A stretch of DNA of 64,000 bases from Burkholderiales bacterium. GTDB taxonomy: Bacteria > Pseudomonadota > Gammaproteobacteria > Burkholderiales > Burkholderiaceae_A. Below the pieces are notes generated by a model that had not been told where the DNA came from, did not search any database, and worked only from the letters and a program-made list of their open reading frames with translations. The stretch lies in the NCBI GenBank assembly GCA_027486725.1, contig JAIXOP010000015.1:403950-467949 (forward strand), read 5' to 3'. The position numbers and the translations under genes were made by a program. This document shows positions 7,113-17,086 of this stretch, piece by piece (positions within the stretch are counted from its first letter, which is position 1; every line of letters begins with the position of its first letter).

Positions 7113-9218
7113 ATGGCCATCGCATCCCTGCTCGTGGGCATCGCCATCAATGGCGCCGAGGTCCCCGGCATCCAGGCCATGGCAGGCGCCTCGGGCCCCG
7201 GTGCTTGCACCATCGATGCTCCGAGCAGAGCGGCCCTGGCCGCCGCAGGCCACCCCCTGCCCGCGGTCCTCGCGCCCCCCGCGGCCACCTGCACCCTGCG
7301 GTCCGACCTGCTGCAGCTCCAGATCGTGCTGCCCCCCGAGGCCCTGCCCCGGCGGGCGCTCCTGCGCGGTCCCTCAGCCAATCTTCATTCGGCCTGGGGG
7401 AGCGATGCCGGGCTGGGGGGCGATCCCGCCTCGGCACCCAGCCCCCAGCAGCGCGTGGTTCCCAGCCTTCAGATCGACCTTGCCACCGCATCCCAGGGCG
7501 GCCTGTCGGTGCCGCGGGCGGCCCTGGGCAGCGCCAGACTCGCCGCGGAATACCTCCCCGAGCCCGGCTTCTTCTCGCTGCGGGCCCTGCCGGGCTTCGG
7601 CCACTGGGGCGTGCTGCGCCTGGGCCCCACGGCGGGGCGGCTCGCACCGGGCACGCGCGACCGACGGATTGCACAAACGACCCTGCGTCTGCCATGGTCG
7701 CCCTCAGGCGTCTTCCCGCAGCAGGGCCTGGGGGTGGCCGAAGTCATCCTGCTTGAGCCCACCCGGCTGAGGCTGCCGGGGTCCACGGGCAGCACCCTGC
7801 TCAATCCTGGCGTCTACGACATCGAGGCCCGCGGTCTCGACGATGGCCGTGGCCTATTGAGCCTCGAGGCCGAAGACCTCCTCGGGCAGCGCAGCACCCT
7901 GCAGGTGCCCGTTCGGGCGGGCGCTCGCCAGATGCCTGTAGGAAAAACCGCCCTCGAATTCACGCACACCGGATCTGCCCTGCCCCAGCCCACTGCCCAG
8001 GGCCTGCGCGGTGCGGGCCTCACCATCGACCATGGCTGGCGGCCCGGCATCACCCTCGGTGCCCACCTGGCCCAGCGCCCTTCGGCATTTGTATCGACGG
8101 GCGGCAATCCACAGGCCGGGCTGGCGCTGGGCGAGCAGTCCCGACTCGAGGGCCTCTGGCGGCTGGGCCGCACTGCCCAGCTGCGGGCTGGCCTCGAGAC
8201 CGCATCCCTCGACCTCAGCGCCAGCACCACCCTCGGCCATGGCCTGGCCGTCTTCGGGAGCTACCGAGCATCCGGCCCCCGCAACGATCCCGGCCTGGCC
8301 CCGATCGGCTTCACTCAGCTGGGCCTTCGGCAGTCCCTGGGTGCGGGCCTCAGCCTCTCGCTGCAGGCCTTCCAATCGGGCAGCCAGTCCCTCGTCTCCA
8401 TCGGGCTGCTCTGGCAGCCCCGCGGTGGGCGAGGGCTCACCCAGGTCTCCCTGGAGTCCCTGGGGCATGGGTCTTCCTCGGGGCATGGGTCTTCTGCCCA
8501 CGAGTCTCGGCTGCGGCTGACGCACCATCAGCCCCTGCCCGGGTTGGGTCCGCTGCAGTCCAACCGCATCGACCTCAGCACCGCCACCGGCGCGGGCGGC
8601 AGCGGCCTGCTGGCCCAGAGCCAGCTGCCTTGGGCCAGCCTTCAGGTGGCCGCACAGGACCGGGCCGGGCAGTCCAGCCTCGATGCCCAGGCCCACAGCC
8701 GCCTCTGGCTGAGCACCTCGGCGGCAGCCCTTCGGCCGGCAATTCCCTCGGGGTTGGTCGTCCATCGCTTCGGCGAGGCGGGCGCATCCCCCGCCAGCGC
8801 CCCGCAACGCGTCGACCTCGTGCCCGGGCTGCCCCCCATCGAGGATCCGCCGCTGCCCATGCAGTGGAGCCCAGAGTTCGAGGGCCTGCCCGAGCAACTC
8901 GAATGGGTCGGGCCACCGCCGCGCGCGCTGCTGCACGCCGACCAGATCACCGTGCTCGACCACGGCCCCCGCCTGCAATCCCCGCTGCAGGTGGCGCTCT
9001 CGGCCCCCATGCTGCCCGCCGGCGATCGGGTTGCCGAGGTGCGCAACGCCCAGGGGCAGCCCGTGCCGAACCTGCGCAACGGCATGCTTCATCTGGGCCG
9101 AAATCCCCAGGCCCACGAGCGCCTGACCGTCGTCTATCGCTCCGGCAGGGTCCGCGAATGCGGCCTCTCGCCCCCGAGCCATGGCCCGGCCATGCCGACC
9201 TGGCTCTGCATGCCCTAG
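7113..9218 (+). CDS. Outer-membrane fimbrial usher, short form
   Basis: The 701-residue protein resembles Csu/FimD-type ushers. An N-terminal domain ends in LQIVLPPEALPRRAL. A plug/barrel entry segment reads AEVILLEPTRLRLPGST and NPGVYDIEARGLDDGRGLL. Many beta strands follow, and a C-terminal domain has VRNAQGQPVPNLRNGMLHL and an ending Cys pair (RVRECGL, WLCMP). Ushers form the secretion and assembly pore for pilus subunits. It is shorter than typical ushers (about 780-850). It also lacks a convincing signal peptide: no basic residues come before the hydrophobic stretch, and the sequence looks like mature usher from about residue 6. An 18-bp tandem repeat (8462-8497) encodes GHGSSS then GHGSSA. 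It overlaps the convergent SDR gene by 4 bp. Confidence 0.78.
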   Translation: MAIASLLVGIAINGAEVPGIQAMAGASGPGACTIDAPSRAALAAAGHPLPAVLAPPAATCTLRSDLLQLQIVLPPEALPRRALLRGPSANLHSAWGSDAGLGGDPASAPSPQQRVVPSLQIDLATASQGGLSVPRAALGSARLAAEYLPEPGFFSLRALPGFGHWGVLRLGPTAGRLAPGTRDRRIAQTTLRLPWSPSGVFPQQGLGVAEVILLEPTRLRLPGSTGSTLLNPGVYDIEARGLDDGRGLLSLEAEDLLGQRSTLQVPVRAGARQMPVGKTALEFTHTGSALPQPTAQGLRGAGLTIDHGWRPGITLGAHLAQRPSAFVSTGGNPQAGLALGEQSRLEGLWRLGRTAQLRAGLETASLDLSASTTLGHGLAVFGSYRASGPRNDPGLAPIGFTQLGLRQSLGAGLSLSLQAFQSGSQSLVSIGLLWQPRGGRGLTQVSLESLGHGSSSGHGSSAHESRLRLTHHQPLPGLGPLQSNRIDLSTATGAGGSGLLAQSQLPWASLQVAAQDRAGQSSLDAQAHSRLWLSTSAAALRPAIPSGLVVHRFGEAGASPASAPQRVDLVPGLPPIEDPPLPMQWSPEFEGLPEQLEWVGPPPRALLHADQITVLDHGPRLQSPLQVALSAPMLPAGDRVAEVRNAQGQPVPNLRNGMLHLGRNPQAHERLTVVYRSGRVRECGLSPPSHGPAMPTWLCMP

Positions 9219-9976
9219 CCGCGCCCCACCCAGGGCATGTGGGTGGCCATCACAGTCGCAAAGGGCATGTTGGCCGACAGCGGCAGGCGAGCCATCTGCA
9301 GCACCACCGCCACCACCTCGTCCATGCCCATGCGGGGCTCGGGGATGCGCCGCCCATCGGGCTGCAGCGCCCCCTGCGCGAAGGCGGCGGTCATGTCGCT
9401 CGCCACATTCCCGATGTCGATCTGGCCTGCGGCGATGTTGTGCGGCCGGCCATCGAGCAGCAGCTGCTTGGTGAGGCCCTGGATGGCGTGCTTGGTGATG
9501 GTGTAGGCCGCGGCGTGGGGCCGAGGCACCTGGGCCGAGATCGACCCGTTGTTGATGATGCGTCCGCCGCAGGGCGACTGCCGCCGCATCAGACCAAAGG
9601 CGGCCTGGGCGACATAGAAAGCCCCAGAGAGATTCACCTGCACGGCCGCCAGCCAGTCGGTCTCTGAGACCTCATCGATGATGGCCGCCGGAGGAAAGAT
9701 GCCGGCATTGTTGAATGCCAGGTCGAGCCGGCCGCTGGTCTGCTCGATCTCCTCCATGTGGGCCATCACGGCGGCCCGAGACCCCACATCGAGCGCCCGG
9801 GCATGCAGCCGTTGCTGGGGGTGCCTCGGTGGGGGCAGGCCCTCGAAGCTCGGGGCCTCTCCCCGTGAGCTGACCCAGAGGGTGTGGCCCTCGGCCCAGA
9901 GGCCTCGGGCCACGGCATGGCCAATGCCCCGGCGGGCGCCGGTCACCAATGCAATCGGGGGGGTGGGCGAGCTCAT
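9215..9976 (-). CDS. Short-chain dehydrogenase/reductase
   Basis: The 253-residue SDR has the nucleotide-binding TGARRGIG motif at residues 12-19, the structural NNAG motif, a Ser in GSISA and the catalytic YTITK. It is a classical NAD(P)-dependent oxidoreductase acting in the cytoplasm. The closest-looking relatives are 3-ketoacyl-ACP-reductase-like enzymes of unassigned substrate. ATG 9976 is chosen over an in-frame ATG at 9994 because GGAG sits 9 nt before it. The gene is convergent with the usher and divergent from the YqiA-type esterase, with no operon partner, so context does not reveal a substrate. Confidence 0.88.
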   Translation of the reverse strand: MSSPTPPIALVTGARRGIGHAVARGLWAEGHTLWVSSRGEAPSFEGLPPPRHPQQRLHARALDVGSRAAVMAHMEEIEQTSGRLDLAFNNAGIFPPAAIIDEVSETDWLAAVQVNLSGAFYVAQAAFGLMRRQSPCGGRIINNGSISAQVPRPHAAAYTITKHAIQGLTKQLLLDGRPHNIAAGQIDIGNVASDMTAAFAQGALQPDGRRIPEPRMGMDEVVAVVLQMARLPLSANMPFATVMATHMPWVGRG

Positions 9977-10068
9977 GACAATCAACTCCAACATTGAGAT
10001 GCTGGCATCCTAGCAACCCAGCCCATTCCCTCTCCACGGCGCCATCGCCACCGCACGATCCCCAGCGC

Positions 10069-10683
10069 ATGAACCCACTCGGACTCCTCTACCTGCACGG
10101 CTTTCTGAGCTCCCCCACCTCGACCAAGGCCCGCTGGCTGGCCGACTGGTCCGCCCAGCAGGGCATTGCCTATCGCTGCCCGGCCCTGCCCATCGGTCCG
10201 GCCGAGGCCATCGGGGTGGCCCGCCAGGCCCTCGATGACCTGCTGGCCGAAGGTCGATCGCCCTGCATCCTCGGGAGCTCCCTGGGGGGCCTCTACACCG
10301 TGCACCTGATGGAGACCCATCCCGAATCCGACGGGCTGCGGGCCATCCAGCTCAATCCCGCCTGCCACCCCGCCCGCGATCTCGCGACCCAGGTCGGCAC
10401 GCACACCGCCTGGAACAGCGACGATGTCCTGGAATTCACCCCCGCCCATGTCGAGGAAATTCGGCTGCTGGAGCGCAGCCCCACTCGGCTGCACCGCTAC
10501 CTGCTGATCGCCGCCCAGGGCGATGAGGTCCTCGACTGGCGCGAGATGGCGGCCTTTTATGCCGGAGCCCAGAGCATCATTGTTCCGGGCTCCGACCACG
10601 GCCTCACGGGCTTTCCGGAACTCTGGCCCCAGGCCCTGGCCTTTCTGCAAGGGCAACCCGGCGGGCCAGCCGCCAGAGCATGA
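10069..10683 (+). CDS. YqiA-like alpha/beta-hydrolase esterase
   Basis: The 204-residue protein begins LGLLYLHGFLSSP and has the nucleophile elbow GSSLGG, then a late Asp (QGDEVLD) and His ([11 protein letters not shown]), which complete the Ser-Asp-His triad of the YqiA/YcfP esterase family. It is a small cytoplasmic carboxylesterase of unknown natural substrate. The frame is open from 9994, but family alignment puts the start at ATG 10069. Its last 80 bp overlap the end of the convergent permease gene. Both C-terminal tails look tolerant of this, so neither frame seems broken. Confidence 0.85.
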   Translation: MNPLGLLYLHGFLSSPTSTKARWLADWSAQQGIAYRCPALPIGPAEAIGVARQALDDLLAEGRSPCILGSSLGGLYTVHLMETHPESDGLRAIQLNPACHPARDLATQVGTHTAWNSDDVLEFTPAHVEEIRLLERSPTRLHRYLLIAAQGDEVLDWREMAAFYAGAQSIIVPGSDHGLTGFPELWPQALAFLQGQPGGPAARA

Positions 10684-11911
10684 AGAGCCCCAGCAGAAAG
10701 CTCGAGCCCACCACGGCCAGACCGAGCCGGTGGTTTCCACCGGTGGCGGCAGTCGTCACGCCATAGAGCAGGGGCCCCACGATGGCCGAGAGGTTGACCG
10801 CCACCCCCCAGTAGCCAAAGGCCTCGGCCACCCGGCCCGGCTCGGCCCAGTCGGCCAGCAGCGCCCGGGCACCGGCCTGCGAGCTGCCCATCGCCAGGCC
10901 CGCCAGCAGCGCAGCCAGCCAAAACACCCAGAGTTCGGTGCTGGCCACCGCCAGGGCCACCATGCCCAGCCACATGCCCAGGCTGATGGCGAGCGTCTGA
11001 AAATGCCCCAGCCGATCCTGCAGCAGACCCAGGCCCCAGGCCCCGAGCGCGGCAGCAATGTTCACCAGCAAAATGAGCTGAAGGGTCTCGGCCATGCCAA
11101 AGCCCATGGCCTGCTGCGCGTAGACCGCCGCCAGGGTGATCACCGCCGAGACGCCCGCCTGATAGACCAGCACCACGAGCAGAAATGAGCGCAGGTGCCC
11201 GCGCCGACTGTCGATGCGCCAGTCCCGCAGCAGCCGCCCCCAGGCGTCTTGCCAGCGGCCTGCGGCCGAGGTGGGATGGGGCACGTGGCCGCGCAGCACC
11301 GCGAGTGCCGCCAGGCCCACGCCCCAGAAGAGGGTGGCGGTGATGATGAGCGAGCCCGCCACCGCCGTGCCCTTGGGCCCGAACTGCACCCAGGCCACTG
11401 CCAGGGCGAGAGCCAGTAAGCCCCCCAGATAACCCCAGGCCCAGCCCAGGCCCGAGACGCGGCCCCGCTGCCCCTCGGGGGCAAGTTCCACCAGATAGGC
11501 CGCGGTGAGGCTCTGGTGGTGGGCATAGGCAAAGTTGGAGGCCAGCAGCAGGACTGCAGCCAGCAGGGCGTCGCCCGGCCCCACCGCCAGCAGCCCCAGG
11601 GTTGCGGCCCCGCAGACCAGGGTGAGCATCAGCAACAGTGGCCACCGGCTGCCGCGCAGGTCGGCGTGGGCCCCCACCCAGGGGGCTGTGAGCATGATCA
11701 GGGCATAGCTCGCCGAGAGGATGAGGGTCCAGACCAGGGTGCCCTCGGTGGGGTCGGGCCAGACCGTGGAGACAAAGTAGGCATTGAACACCGCCGTCAG
11801 CACCACGGTGGTGTAGCCGGAGTTGGCGAAGTCCAGGCTCGCCCAGGCCCACAGATGGCGGCGGGGCGCAGCAAGGCGAGGCAAAATAGCGTTTTGATCG
11901 GGCTTATTCAT
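10604..11911 (-). CDS. MFS permease, UMF1/Atg22-like
   Basis: The 435-residue protein has about twelve hydrophobic segments and the Atg22/UMF1 hallmarks: [19 protein letters not shown] at the N-terminus and [15 protein letters not shown] around residue 150. Members export amino acids or other small solutes; the substrate here is unknown. ATG 11911 shares bases with the start codon of the divergent miaB: the two ATG codons overlap in the tetramer CATG at 11909-11912. A TTG at 11920 in the same frame, closer to a GGAGG element, would extend the protein by three residues and increase the overlap. The C-terminus is Pro/Arg-rich and shares 80 bp with the YqiA gene. Confidence 0.88.
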   Translation of the reverse strand: MNKPDQNAILPRLAAPRRHLWAWASLDFANSGYTTVVLTAVFNAYFVSTVWPDPTEGTLVWTLILSASYALIMLTAPWVGAHADLRGSRWPLLLMLTLVCGAATLGLLAVGPGDALLAAVLLLASNFAYAHHQSLTAAYLVELAPEGQRGRVSGLGWAWGYLGGLLALALAVAWVQFGPKGTAVAGSLIITATLFWGVGLAALAVLRGHVPHPTSAAGRWQDAWGRLLRDWRIDSRRGHLRSFLLVVLVYQAGVSAVITLAAVYAQQAMGFGMAETLQLILLVNIAAALGAWGLGLLQDRLGHFQTLAISLGMWLGMVALAVASTELWVFWLAALLAGLAMGSSQAGARALLADWAEPGRVAEAFGYWGVAVNLSAIVGPLLYGVTTAATGGNHRLGLAVVGSSFLLGLFMLWRLARRVALAERPGPGARVPESP

Positions 11912-13238
11912 GGACAGCAATCATCCTCCCAAACTCTATCTGCGCACCTTCGGCTGCCAGATGAACGAGTACGACTCCGCCAAGATGGAGGATGTGCTGC
12001 ATGCGGCCGAAGGCATGGTGCTGACCGACCGGCCCGAAGATGCCGATGTCATCCTCTTCAATACCTGCTCGGTGCGCGAAAAAGCCCAGGAAAAAGTCTT
12101 CTCCGACCTGGGGCGGGTGAAGGAGCTCAAGCGGGCCAAGCCCCACCTGCTCATCGGGGTGGGTGGCTGCGTGGCCAGCCAAGAGGGCGAGGCCATCGTG
12201 CAGCGCGCGCCGTATGTGGATCTGGTCTTTGGCCCCCAGACCCTGCACCGCCTGCCGGCCCTCATGGCCGAACGGCGACGCACGGGCCGCGCACAGGTCG
12301 ACATCCAATTCCCCGAGATCGAGAAGTTTGACCACCTGCCCCCCGCTCGGGTCGAGGGCGCCACGGCCTTTGTCTCGATCATGGAGGGCTGCAGCAAGTT
12401 CTGCAGCTTCTGCGTGGTGCCCTACACCCGCGGCACCGAGATCTCTCGCCCCGCGGTCGATGTGCTGCGCGAGGTGGCCGAGCTCGCCGCCGGTGGCGTG
12501 AAGGAAGTCACCCTCCTGGGACAAAACGTCAACGCCTACATCGACGAGGCCGAGTCCCTCGACTTCACTGGCCTGCTCGAGCTCGTCGACCAGATCCCCG
12601 GCATCGAGCGCATCCGCTTCACCACCTCCCACCCGCGCGAGTTCGGGCCGCGGCTCTGCGATGCGTTCGCCCGGTTGGAGCGGCTGGCGGGCTATGTGCA
12701 CCTGCCCGTGCAGAGTGGCAGCGACCGCATCCTGTCGGCCATGAAGCGGGGCTACACCACCCTCGAATACAAGAGCATCATCCGCCGGCTGCGCGAGTCG
12801 CGGCCTGGACTGGCGCTGTCCACCGACTTCATCGTGGGCTTCCCCGGCGAGACCGACGAAGACCACGCCAAGACCCTGCAGCTCGCCCGCGACTGCGGCT
12901 TCGACTCGGCCTTCATCTTCATCTACAGCCCCCGGCCCGGCACCCCGGCGGCAGCACTCGCCGACGACACCCCCCACGAGGTGAAGGTGGCCCGGCTCCA
13001 GGAGCTCCAGGCGGTCATCGATGCGCAGGGCCAGGCCTTCGCCCAGCGGCTGGTGGGCACGCAGCAGCCAGTGCTGATCGAGGGGCCATCGCGCAAAAAC
13101 CCCGAGGAGCTGATGGGCCGCACACCCGACAACCGCATCGTCAACTTCGCCGGCAGCGCCGAGTGGGTGGGGCAGATCCGAACTCTGACGATCACCGAGG
13201 CCTACCCCCACAGCCTTCGGGGCGAGCCCCTCGCATGA
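11910..13238 (+). CDS. miaB: tRNA-2-methylthio-N6-isopentenyladenosine methylthiotransferase
   Basis: MiaB is a radical-SAM enzyme with two 4Fe-4S clusters that methylthiolates isopentenyl-adenosine 37 of tRNAs reading UNN codons. The 442 residues show the N-terminal UPF0004 cluster ligands Cys16 (TFGCQMN), Cys53 (NTCSVRE) and Cys87 (GGCVAS). The radical-SAM motif Cys151-x3-Cys155-x2-Cys158 follows, and a C-terminal TRAM domain ends near [11 protein letters not shown]. Length is normal. Its start codon overlaps the start codon of the divergent permease. It is followed by ybeY with an ATGA overlap, while phoH, which usually lies between them in this order, is absent. Confidence 0.97.
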   Translation: MDSNHPPKLYLRTFGCQMNEYDSAKMEDVLHAAEGMVLTDRPEDADVILFNTCSVREKAQEKVFSDLGRVKELKRAKPHLLIGVGGCVASQEGEAIVQRAPYVDLVFGPQTLHRLPALMAERRRTGRAQVDIQFPEIEKFDHLPPARVEGATAFVSIMEGCSKFCSFCVVPYTRGTEISRPAVDVLREVAELAAGGVKEVTLLGQNVNAYIDEAESLDFTGLLELVDQIPGIERIRFTTSHPREFGPRLCDAFARLERLAGYVHLPVQSGSDRILSAMKRGYTTLEYKSIIRRLRESRPGLALSTDFIVGFPGETDEDHAKTLQLARDCGFDSAFIFIYSPRPGTPAAALADDTPHEVKVARLQELQAVIDAQGQAFAQRLVGTQQPVLIEGPSRKNPEELMGRTPDNRIVNFAGSAEWVGQIRTLTITEAYPHSLRGEPLA

Positions 13239-13738
13239 AGCCCCGGCTGGGCCTTTGCATCCAGTGGGCCGATGGCCTGACGGCCGAGGGGGTCTCTCCC
13301 CAAGACCTCGCCGCAGACATCCTGCCCAGCCGCGCCCGCCTGCGGCGGCTCATCCACGCTGCCCTGGCCCTGGGGCTGCCCGAGGGCGACCCTCCGGTGG
13401 CCGAGGCCGAGTTCACCCTTCGCCTGGTCGATGCGGCCGAGGGGCAGGCCCTCAACCACGAGTTCCGCGGCAAAAACAAGGCCACCAACATCCTCACCTT
13501 TCCCTACAGCCCCAGCCCCGAGCTCTCGGCAGACCTGGTCCTGTGCCTGCCCGTGCTCCAGGCCGAGGCCACCGACCTGGGCATCCCCCTGGAGCACCAC
13601 CTCCTGCACCTGGTGGCCCATGGGGTCTTGCATTCTCTGGGCTGGGAGCACGAGGCCGAGCCCGAGGCAAGCACCATGGAGGCCATCGAGGTGGCCGTCC
13701 TGTCGCGCTTCCGGGTGCCCAGCCCCTACAGCGCCTGA
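13235..13738 (+). CDS. ybeY: Endoribonuclease YbeY (rRNA maturation)
   Basis: The 167-residue product has [15 protein letters not shown] and the zinc motif [16 protein letters not shown], corresponding to the family HxxxHxxxxxH ligands. YbeY is a metal-dependent RNase involved in 16S rRNA 3'-end processing and ribosome quality control. ATG 13235 overlaps the miaB stop in an ATGA, showing translational coupling. An upstream in-frame ATG at 13163 lies deep inside miaB and is not needed. The N-terminus is somewhat longer than in E. coli. Downstream corC is in the same direction, about 64 bp away. Confidence 0.95.
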   Translation: MKPRLGLCIQWADGLTAEGVSPQDLAADILPSRARLRRLIHAALALGLPEGDPPVAEAEFTLRLVDAAEGQALNHEFRGKNKATNILTFPYSPSPELSADLVLCLPVLQAEATDLGIPLEHHLLHLVAHGVLHSLGWEHEAEPEASTMEAIEVAVLSRFRVPSPYSA

Positions 13739-13802
13739 TGGCGCGCGGGGCCTGAAAACCGGGTGTGGCACACTCGGAGTCCCGCCACTTCCATGCTTTG
13801 GC

Positions 13803-14711
13803 ATGACCGACCCAGACCCTAGTCGGACAGCACCCGCTGCCGACACCTTCTCCGCCAACCTGCGCGCGGTGTTCCGCCGCACCTTTGGCCGATTCCTCGG
13901 CGAACCCGAGGACAACAAACAAGAGCTGCTGGAGACACTGCGCGAGGCCCAGGCCCAGTCGGTGATCGACGCCGACGCGGTCTCCATGATGGAGGGCGTC
14001 CTCCAGGTGGCCGACCTCACCGTGGCCGACCTGATGGTGCCGCGGGCTCAGATGGACGTGATCGACATCGGCGACCCCATCGATCAGATCCTCGCCTTCG
14101 TGCTCGAGACCGCCCACTCGCGGTTTCCAGTCATCCAAGACAAAAAAGACGACGTCATCGGCATCCTTCTGGCCAAGGATCTGCTGCGGGTGGTGCGCCA
14201 GCCCAGCCTGCAGATTCGCAGCCTGCTGCGGCCCGCCATCTTTGTGCCCGAGAGCAAGCGGCTCAACCTGCTGCTGCGCGACTTTCGCCTCAACCGAAAC
14301 CACCTCGCCATCGCTGTGGACGAGTACGGTGGCGTCTCGGGCCTCATCACCATCGAGGACGTTCTCGAGCAGATCGTGGGCGAGATCGAGGACGAGCACG
14401 ACATCGACGAGGCCTCTCAGAACATCCGGCCCCTGCCCTCGTTCCCCGGCCGCTTCTGGGTGAAGGGGAGCACGCCGCTCGACCAGTTCAACGCCGCCTT
14501 TGGCGTGGAGCTGAGCGACGCGCTGGTGGAGACCGTGGGGGGATTCATCGTCACCGACATGGGCCGGGTGCCCCTGCGCGGGGAGCACTTCAGCGCGCAG
14601 GGCCTGGACTTTGAAATCCAGCGCACCAATGGCCGGGCCATCGACCTCATGCTGGTCGAGCGTCTGCCCGAGGACACCGAGGCCGGGCAGTCCACGGGCA
14701 ACGATGCCTGA
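13803..14711 (+). CDS. corC: CorC/HlyC-type CBS-domain protein (magnesium/cobalt efflux)
   Basis: The 302-residue cytoplasmic protein contains an acidic N-terminal segment, two CBS motifs (DLMVPRAQMDVID at about residue 75 and AVDEYGGVSGLITIEDVLE at about 175) and the C-terminal CorC/HlyC domain. E. coli CorC (YbeX) is linked to magnesium and cobalt efflux and to ribosome metabolism. It lacks the transmembrane domain found in larger CNNM/HlyC proteins, as expected for CorC. ATG 13803 gives the family start. The 3' end overlaps lnt by 8 bp, continuing the miaB-ybeY-corC-lnt operon. Confidence 0.93.
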   Translation: MTDPDPSRTAPAADTFSANLRAVFRRTFGRFLGEPEDNKQELLETLREAQAQSVIDADAVSMMEGVLQVADLTVADLMVPRAQMDVIDIGDPIDQILAFVLETAHSRFPVIQDKKDDVIGILLAKDLLRVVRQPSLQIRSLLRPAIFVPESKRLNLLLRDFRLNRNHLAIAVDEYGGVSGLITIEDVLEQIVGEIEDEHDIDEASQNIRPLPSFPGRFWVKGSTPLDQFNAAFGVELSDALVETVGGFIVTDMGRVPLRGEHFSAQGLDFEIQRTNGRAIDLMLVERLPEDTEAGQSTGNDA

Positions 14712-16173
14712 CACCCTGGCCGTGGTGGAGGGGGTGCTGTCGCTCGCCCTCTTGGCCTTACTCATCCGGCTGTCTCAGGTGCAGGCCGTTTGGGCGCCCC
14801 GACTGGCAGCGGCCCTGGTCATGGCGGTCTGCCTCTGGGGCTTTCACTGGATCTTCACCAGTCTGCACACCCACGGACAGATGGCATGGCCGATCGCGGC
14901 GGCGGCCACTGGGGTGCTCGCCCTCTATGTCGCGCTTTATGGATTCGCGGCCATCGCCCTGATTCGCCGATTCGCCTGGGGTCCCTGGCGGGTGGCGGCG
15001 GCGGTGGCACTGCTGGAATGGGCACGGGGATTCGTCTTCACCGGCTTCCCATGGATGAACTGGGGCCTGCAGCAGGTCGACACGCCCCTGGGCGGCTTTG
15101 CCCCCTGGCTGGGCGGCTACGGGGTGGTCTTTGCCACCGCCCTCTGCGCGGCATTTCTGGCCCAGGCAACCCGCCTGCGGGCGATGGCCAAGCCGCTCTC
15201 CTGCGCCGCGGCGGTGGTGGTGGTGGGTGCACTCGCCGGACTGCCCTCCTTCACCGAGCCCACGGGCCGCCCCCTGCGGGTGGCGATGGCGCAAGGAGCC
15301 ATCGGCCAGTCGCAGAAGTTCGACCCTGTCGAGATCTCGCTCAATGAGCAGGTGCACCTGGCCATGGCGGCCCGCGCCACCGAACCGCAGTACGGCACCC
15401 AGCTCCTGGTGCTGCCCGAAACGGCCCTGGTGAATCCCTGGCAAGACCTCGATGAGTCCACGCGCGCCACGCTGCAGCGCATCGCCCGAGAGAGCGGTGC
15501 GGTCATTCTGACCGGCATCCCAAGCCGCGAGGGCGAGCGCTGGTGGAACTCCGTCGTGGGCCTGAGCCCCACCGAGTCGGAGATCGTCTTTCGCTACGAC
15601 AAGCACCACCTGGTGCCCTTTGGCGAATTCATTCCTTGGGGCTTCCAGTGGTTCCTCGACCTCATGCGCATGCCGCTGGGCAGCTTTGAGGTCGGAGCTG
15701 CTCGCCAGCTTCCACTGGCGGTGGGCGACCAGCGGGTTGGCCTCAACATCTGCTTCGAGGACCTCTTCGGAGAGGAGATCATTCGCAGCCTCGCTCCCTC
15801 GGTGCCCGAGATCGAGCGGCCGACCATCCTCTTGAACGTCTCGAACCTCGCCTGGTTCGGGATGAGCAACGCCCTGCCCCAGCATCTGGCGGCCTCGCGC
15901 ATGCGGGTGCTCGAGACCGGCCGGCCGATGATTCGCGCGACCAACACGGGCATCACCGCCCACATCGCGGCCTCGGGCAAGGTCACGACCGCGTTGGCCC
16001 CGGGCCGGCGGGCCGTGCTGCTCGAAGACGTGCAGGGGCACACCGGCACCACACCCTTCATCGCCCTGGGCAATGCGCCCATCGTCGTGCTCGCCCTGGC
16101 ACTGCTCCTGAGTCCATGGTGGAAGTCGCTGGCGCTGGGGTGGCTCGGCCGTCGCCCGCAGCGGAACGCTTAA
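14704..16173 (+). CDS. lnt: Apolipoprotein N-acyltransferase
   Basis: Lnt transfers a third acyl chain onto the N-terminal Cys of lipoproteins at the periplasmic face of the inner membrane. The 489 residues show several N-terminal transmembrane helices, the FTGFPWMNWG loop near 112-121, and a nitrilase-like periplasmic domain with the catalytic triad Glu239 (VLPETA), Lys300 (YDKHHLVPFGEF) and Cys350 (LNICFEDLFGE). A final helix lies near the C-terminus. The N-terminal membrane region is slightly shorter than in E. coli. Start ATG 14704 overlaps the corC stop. Its products' likely clients in this window include Pal and the M48 lipoprotein. Confidence 0.96.
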   Translation: MPDTLAVVEGVLSLALLALLIRLSQVQAVWAPRLAAALVMAVCLWGFHWIFTSLHTHGQMAWPIAAAATGVLALYVALYGFAAIALIRRFAWGPWRVAAAVALLEWARGFVFTGFPWMNWGLQQVDTPLGGFAPWLGGYGVVFATALCAAFLAQATRLRAMAKPLSCAAAVVVVGALAGLPSFTEPTGRPLRVAMAQGAIGQSQKFDPVEISLNEQVHLAMAARATEPQYGTQLLVLPETALVNPWQDLDESTRATLQRIARESGAVILTGIPSREGERWWNSVVGLSPTESEIVFRYDKHHLVPFGEFIPWGFQWFLDLMRMPLGSFEVGAARQLPLAVGDQRVGLNICFEDLFGEEIIRSLAPSVPEIERPTILLNVSNLAWFGMSNALPQHLAASRMRVLETGRPMIRATNTGITAHIAASGKVTTALAPGRRAVLLEDVQGHTGTTPFIALGNAPIVVLALALLLSPWWKSLALGWLGRRPQRNA

Positions 16174-16182
16174 AATCCCGCC

Positions 16183-17079
<897 letters not shown>

Positions 17080-17086
17080 GGCCGCC

